Part shown: piece by piece, positions 61,412 through 64,000 of the stretch
How positions within the stretch are numbered: position 1 is the stretch's first letter
How the letters are laid out: each line of letters starts with the position of its first letter
Assembly: GCA_031287565.1 (NCBI GenBank)
Contig: JAITSS010000046.1
Span: 124,001 to 188,000, forward strand
DNA: 64,000 bases
Direction of reading: 5' to 3'
From: Desulfobulbaceae bacterium
GTDB taxonomy: Bacteria > Desulfobacterota > Desulfobulbia > Desulfobulbales > Desulfocapsaceae
Notes under the pieces: model-generated
Database searches by the model: none
Told to the model about the DNA's origin: nothing
The model's input: only the letters and a program-made list of their open reading frames with translations
Program-made: the position numbers and the translations under genes

Positions 61412-62292
61412 ATGATGAAGCGCTGTTTGTCGTGCGACATGAAATACCAATCAGAATTTGGCGCTTGTCCGCGCTGTCAATCCGCGCCGACAGTTGTTGA
61501 TGGCTTTGCCGCCTACGCGCCGTCGCCAGATTGCGGGGGGGGGGGGGGGGCTTTCATCCAGATGCCTTCGCTGAACTTTTTTGTTTGGAAGCGGGAAATT
61601 TCTGGTTCCGTTCACGCAACCAGATCATCCTCTGGGCAATCCGTCAGTACGCGCCGGATTTTGTCAGCTTTCTCGAAGTTGGCTGCGGCACCGGCTATGT
61701 TTTGTCTGGAATCGCCGCCGCCTATCCTGAAGCGAAGTTATACGGCAGCGAACTGTTTACCGAAGGACTGCGTTTTGCCGCTGCCCGCGTTCCAAAGGCC
61801 CAATTGATGCAAATGGATGCGAGGGAAATTCCGTTTGCCGATGAATTCGATGTGATTGGCGCCTTTGATGTTCTTGAGCATGTGACGGAAGACGAAACGG
61901 CGCTTCGGCACATGTATGTAGCCTGCAAACCCGATGGCTTGCTGCTCATCACCGTGCCGCAGCATCAATGGTTGTGGAGTCCGGTTGATGAATATGCCTG
62001 CCATGCGCGCCGCTATGATGACGCCGGATTACGCCGAAAAGTGGAAGCCGCTGGCTTTCATGTGTTGCGGAGCGGTTCTTTTGTCACAGCGCTTTTGCCG
62101 GTCATGGCTCTTTCCCGTTATTTACGACGAAAGAGCAAACCAGAAAACGCCAATCCACGGGCGGAACTGAACGTGCATCCATGGCTGAATTCATTGTTGT
62201 ACGCCATTCTGACCGCTGAACGCGCCTGTATCCGAGTTGGCCTTAATTTCCCGATTGGCGGCTCAAGATTTCTTGTCGCCCAGAAAAAATAA
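61412..62292 (+). CDS. SAM-dependent methyltransferase, split by a 16-G tract (out of frame here)
   Basis: The first part (ATG at 61412 with GGGAGGA upstream) has a zinc ribbon (CLSCDMKYQSEFGACPRC). At 61535-61550 a run of 16 G residues follows, and the frame then leads to a stop at 61807. The downstream part in the other frame is a complete methyltransferase: FHPDAFAELFCLEAGNFWFR, SAM site FLEVGCGTGYVLSGIA, DVIGAFDVLEHV. With 17 or 14 G the two parts join into a 293-aa enzyme. It would act on a small molecule, lipid or sugar next to the WecE aminotransferase. The phase is OFF in this sequence, unless the tract length is a sequencing error. Confidence 0.85.
61535..61550 (+). repeat. Homopolymer tract G16 in the methyltransferase gene
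   Basis: Sixteen consecutive G residues within a coding region. Such tracts are hypermutable by slippage and control phase variation in many bacteria. The count decides whether the zinc ribbon and methyltransferase halves are in frame. Confidence 0.9.
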
Positions 62293-62295
62293 ACC

Positions 62296-63435
62296 ATGAT
62301 GAACATTCCATTTAACTGGCCCCATATGACGGGCAAAGAACTGTACTATATCGCCCAGTCTCATTGTAACGGGCGATTGGCTGGCGATGGGCCGTTTACC
62401 AAACGTTGCCATGCCTGGCTGGAAGAACGGGCGTCATGCGGTAAAGCGTTGCTCACCCATTCCTGCACCGCCGCCCTGGAAATGGCCGCCTTGTTGCTCG
62501 ATATTCAGCCGGGCGATGAAATCATCATGCCGTCCTATACCTTTGTTTCCACGGCCAACGCCTTTGTCTTGCGGGGGGCGGGGGTAGTTTTCGTCGATAT
62601 TCGCGAAGACACATTGAATCTCGATGAACGCCTGATTGAGGCGGCCATTACCCCGCGCACAAAGGCCATTGTCCCAGTACATTATGCGGGCGTCGCTTGC
62701 GCGATGGATGAGATTATGGCCATCGCCCGGCGGCATGGCTTGAAGGTCGTTGAAGATGCGGCGCAGGGCGTCATGGCGAGCTACAAAGGACAGGCGCTGG
62801 GCGCGTTTGGCGATCTGGGCTGCTACAGTTTTCATGAAACCAAGAATGTGATAGCGGGCGAAGGCGGCGCCTTGCTGGTCAACGACCCGCTTCTGATTGC
62901 GCAGGCGGAAATCATCCGCGAGAAAGGCACCGATCGCAGCCGCTTTTTTCGCGGTGAAGTGGACAAATACACCTGGCAGGAAGCGGGTTCTTCATTTTTA
63001 CCCGGTGAATTGATCGCCGCTTTTCTGTTCGCCCAAATGGAAGAGGCTGAGCGCATAACCGAAGAACGCCTAGGCATTTGGCGGCGCTATCATCAGATGC
63101 TTGCGCCGCTGGAACAGGCCGGATTGCTACGCCGCCCGATTATTCCGAACCATTGCCGCCATAATGGTCACATGTATTACACGCTACTCGCGCCGGGAAT
63201 TCAGAGGCAAAGGGTATTGGATAAATTAAAAAGCCAGGGAATTGGCGCGGTTTTTCATTACGTGCCGCTGCACGCCTCACCCGCCGGGCGGCGCTACGGT
63301 CGGGTTGTTGGGTCGCTTGCGGTGACGGAAGATATATCGGAACGATTGATTCGCCTGCCGCTGTGGTTCGGGTTAGACGCGGCGCGGCAGGAACGAGTGG
63401 TGGAAGTATTGGCGGGCGCGTTGCGACGAACATGA
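62296..63435 (+). CDS. dTDP-4-amino-4,6-dideoxygalactose transaminase (WecE/RffA-like)
   Basis: 379-aa PLP aminotransferase of the DegT/DnrJ/EryC1 group. FNWPHMTGKELYYIAQSHCN at the start and GDGPFTKRCHAWLE follow WecE. The PLP lysine is residue 183 in SFHETKNVIAGEGGAL. WecE makes dTDP-fucosamine, used in surface glycans such as common antigen or lipopolysaccharide. It lies three bases after the methyltransferase gene and probably forms part of a surface sugar pathway with it. Confidence 0.92.
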   Translation: MMNIPFNWPHMTGKELYYIAQSHCNGRLAGDGPFTKRCHAWLEERASCGKALLTHSCTAALEMAALLLDIQPGDEIIMPSYTFVSTANAFVLRGAGVVFVDIREDTLNLDERLIEAAITPRTKAIVPVHYAGVACAMDEIMAIARRHGLKVVEDAAQGVMASYKGQALGAFGDLGCYSFHETKNVIAGEGGALLVNDPLLIAQAEIIREKGTDRSRFFRGEVDKYTWQEAGSSFLPGELIAAFLFAQMEEAERITEERLGIWRRYHQMLAPLEQAGLLRRPIIPNHCRHNGHMYYTLLAPGIQRQRVLDKLKSQGIGAVFHYVPLHASPAGRRYGRVVGSLAVTEDISERLIRLPLWFGLDAARQERVVEVLAGALRRT

Positions 63436-63496
63436 GGTGGGGGTAAAGCCAAGCTATCCCTAACATTCAATGTGAATTTTTCGAGGCGCCCTGAAA

Positions 63497-64000
63497 TCAT
63501 TCCACAGAATGCGTGTCAGGTGAATCCTGTTTCGTTCTTCCTTTGCCGCCGCCAAACAAGCGCACGGCGACAACGCTGATCTCATAGAGAATCACCAACG
63601 GCCCGGCCATCAACAATTGGTTGACGACATCCGGGGTCGGCGTCAACACGGCGGCGATGATGAAGTTGATGAGTATGGCGTAGCGGCGGTGGCGGCTGAG
63701 GCTTTCGGGTGTCACCAGGCCCAGTCGCGCCAGAAGCACCATGAAAACCGGCATCTCAAAGATGAAGCCGAAGGCCAGAAGCAGGTGCAGCGACAGGGAA
63801 AAATATTCACTGACCGCCGGTAGCGAGGTGAGATAGCTGTTTGAATAGCCGACGAAAAAACGAAAGGCCGGTGGAAAAACCACCAGATAGCCAAAAGCCG
63901 CGCCGCCCAAAAAACACAGGCTGGACAGGATGGTAAACGGCAGGACGAGCCGCCGTTCGTGGCGGTAGAGGCCGGGCGCGACAAAGCGCCAGATTTGTGA
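63497..64000 (-). CDS. tatC: Sec-independent translocase TatC, C-terminal part (5' end outside window)
   Basis: TatC is the receptor of the twin-arginine translocase. The visible 167 codons, open to the window edge, contain QIWRFVAPGLYRHERR, the helices GAAFGYLVVFPPAFRFF and LLLAFGFIFEMPVFMVLLARLG, and the family motif VTPESLSRHRRYAILINFII followed by LTPTPDVVNQLLMAGPL. The track shows only the part from an internal TTG at 63910. The tail after residue about 150 is basic. TatA/B are not in the window. Confidence 0.93.
   Translation of the reverse strand, partial: SQIWRFVAPGLYRHERRLVLPFTILSSLCFLGGAAFGYLVVFPPAFRFFVGYSNSYLTSLPAVSEYFSLSLHLLLAFGFIFEMPVFMVLLARLGLVTPESLSRHRRYAILINFIIAAVLTPTPDVVNQLLMAGPLVILYEISVVAVRLFGGGKGRTKQDSPDTHSVE

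Overview
The window looks like chromosome from a Gram-negative anaerobe of the deltaproteobacterial (Desulfobacterota) type. This is an inference from gene order and families: nusA-ylxR-infB-rbfA-DHH-truB-rpsO-pnp-dut, a DHH/CBS/tRNA-nucleotidyltransferase fusion, a DUF3786 iron-sulfur protein, a feo operon with feoC, a likely selenoprotein, and a PEP-CTERM protein. No rRNA, tRNA or CRISPR array was found.

Layout. 1-9.9 kb is a translation and RNA-processing block: nusA (cut by the window edge), ylxR, infB, rbfA, an NrnA-like DHH phosphoesterase, truB, rpsO, pnp, then dut and a metallo-beta-lactamase-fold hydrolase. At 9.99 kb a gene reads through an in-frame TGA that has a SECIS-like hairpin just downstream, giving an ArsC/Spx-like selenoprotein. 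10.4-13.8 kb, minus strand, holds rubredoxin and feoA-feoA-feoB-feoC.

13.8-27 kb is the accessory region and the most interesting part. A 1148-aa autotransporter carries six CACAG repeats at its 5' end, which look phase-variable. It is followed by a one-directional locus: two secreted proteins built from a ~30-36 aa repeat (N-x-I-x-G-x-V-x-A ... I-G-x-V), a CsgG/HfaB-like outer-membrane lipoprotein, two proteins that carry a single copy of the same repeat joined to unrelated C-terminal parts (one a CHAP-type amidase/peptidase), a Spy/ZraP-like periplasmic protein, a second CsgG-like lipoprotein, and a lipoprotein with a peptidoglycan-binding domain. I read this as a CsgG-dependent secretion system in which the repeat may be the sorting or assembly signal and the C-termini are exchangeable cargo.

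27-39.7 kb returns to housekeeping and signalling genes (tilS, Hpt protein, mpl, hybrid histidine kinase, asparagine-synthetase-like protein, pyrF, uppP, a flavoprotein, a DUF4136 lipoprotein, a DUF3786 protein). 39.7-43.6 kb is a patchwork: a cobalamin riboswitch with a terminator but no recognisable target, a RiPP-like short peptide, a PEP-CTERM protein, dispersed repeats, and a RHH/PIN toxin-antitoxin pair lying between two copies of the PEP-CTERM gene's 3' end. 43.6-47.3 kb has cysK and cysE separated by an AT-rich lone ParA ATPase, then a TPR protein. 47.5-54 kb holds glgP, the CCA enzyme fusion, xerD and rpsU.

54.2-57.3 kb is a tight four-gene operon (B12-binding radical SAM, FabZ-like dehydratase, acyl carrier protein, second radical SAM) that suggests modification of an ACP-bound acyl chain. 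It is followed by a decayed IS1-family element, a large membrane protein, a second toxin-antitoxin pair, a methyltransferase interrupted by a 16-G tract (out of frame here, probably phase-variable), a WecE-type sugar aminotransferase, and tatC running off the end.
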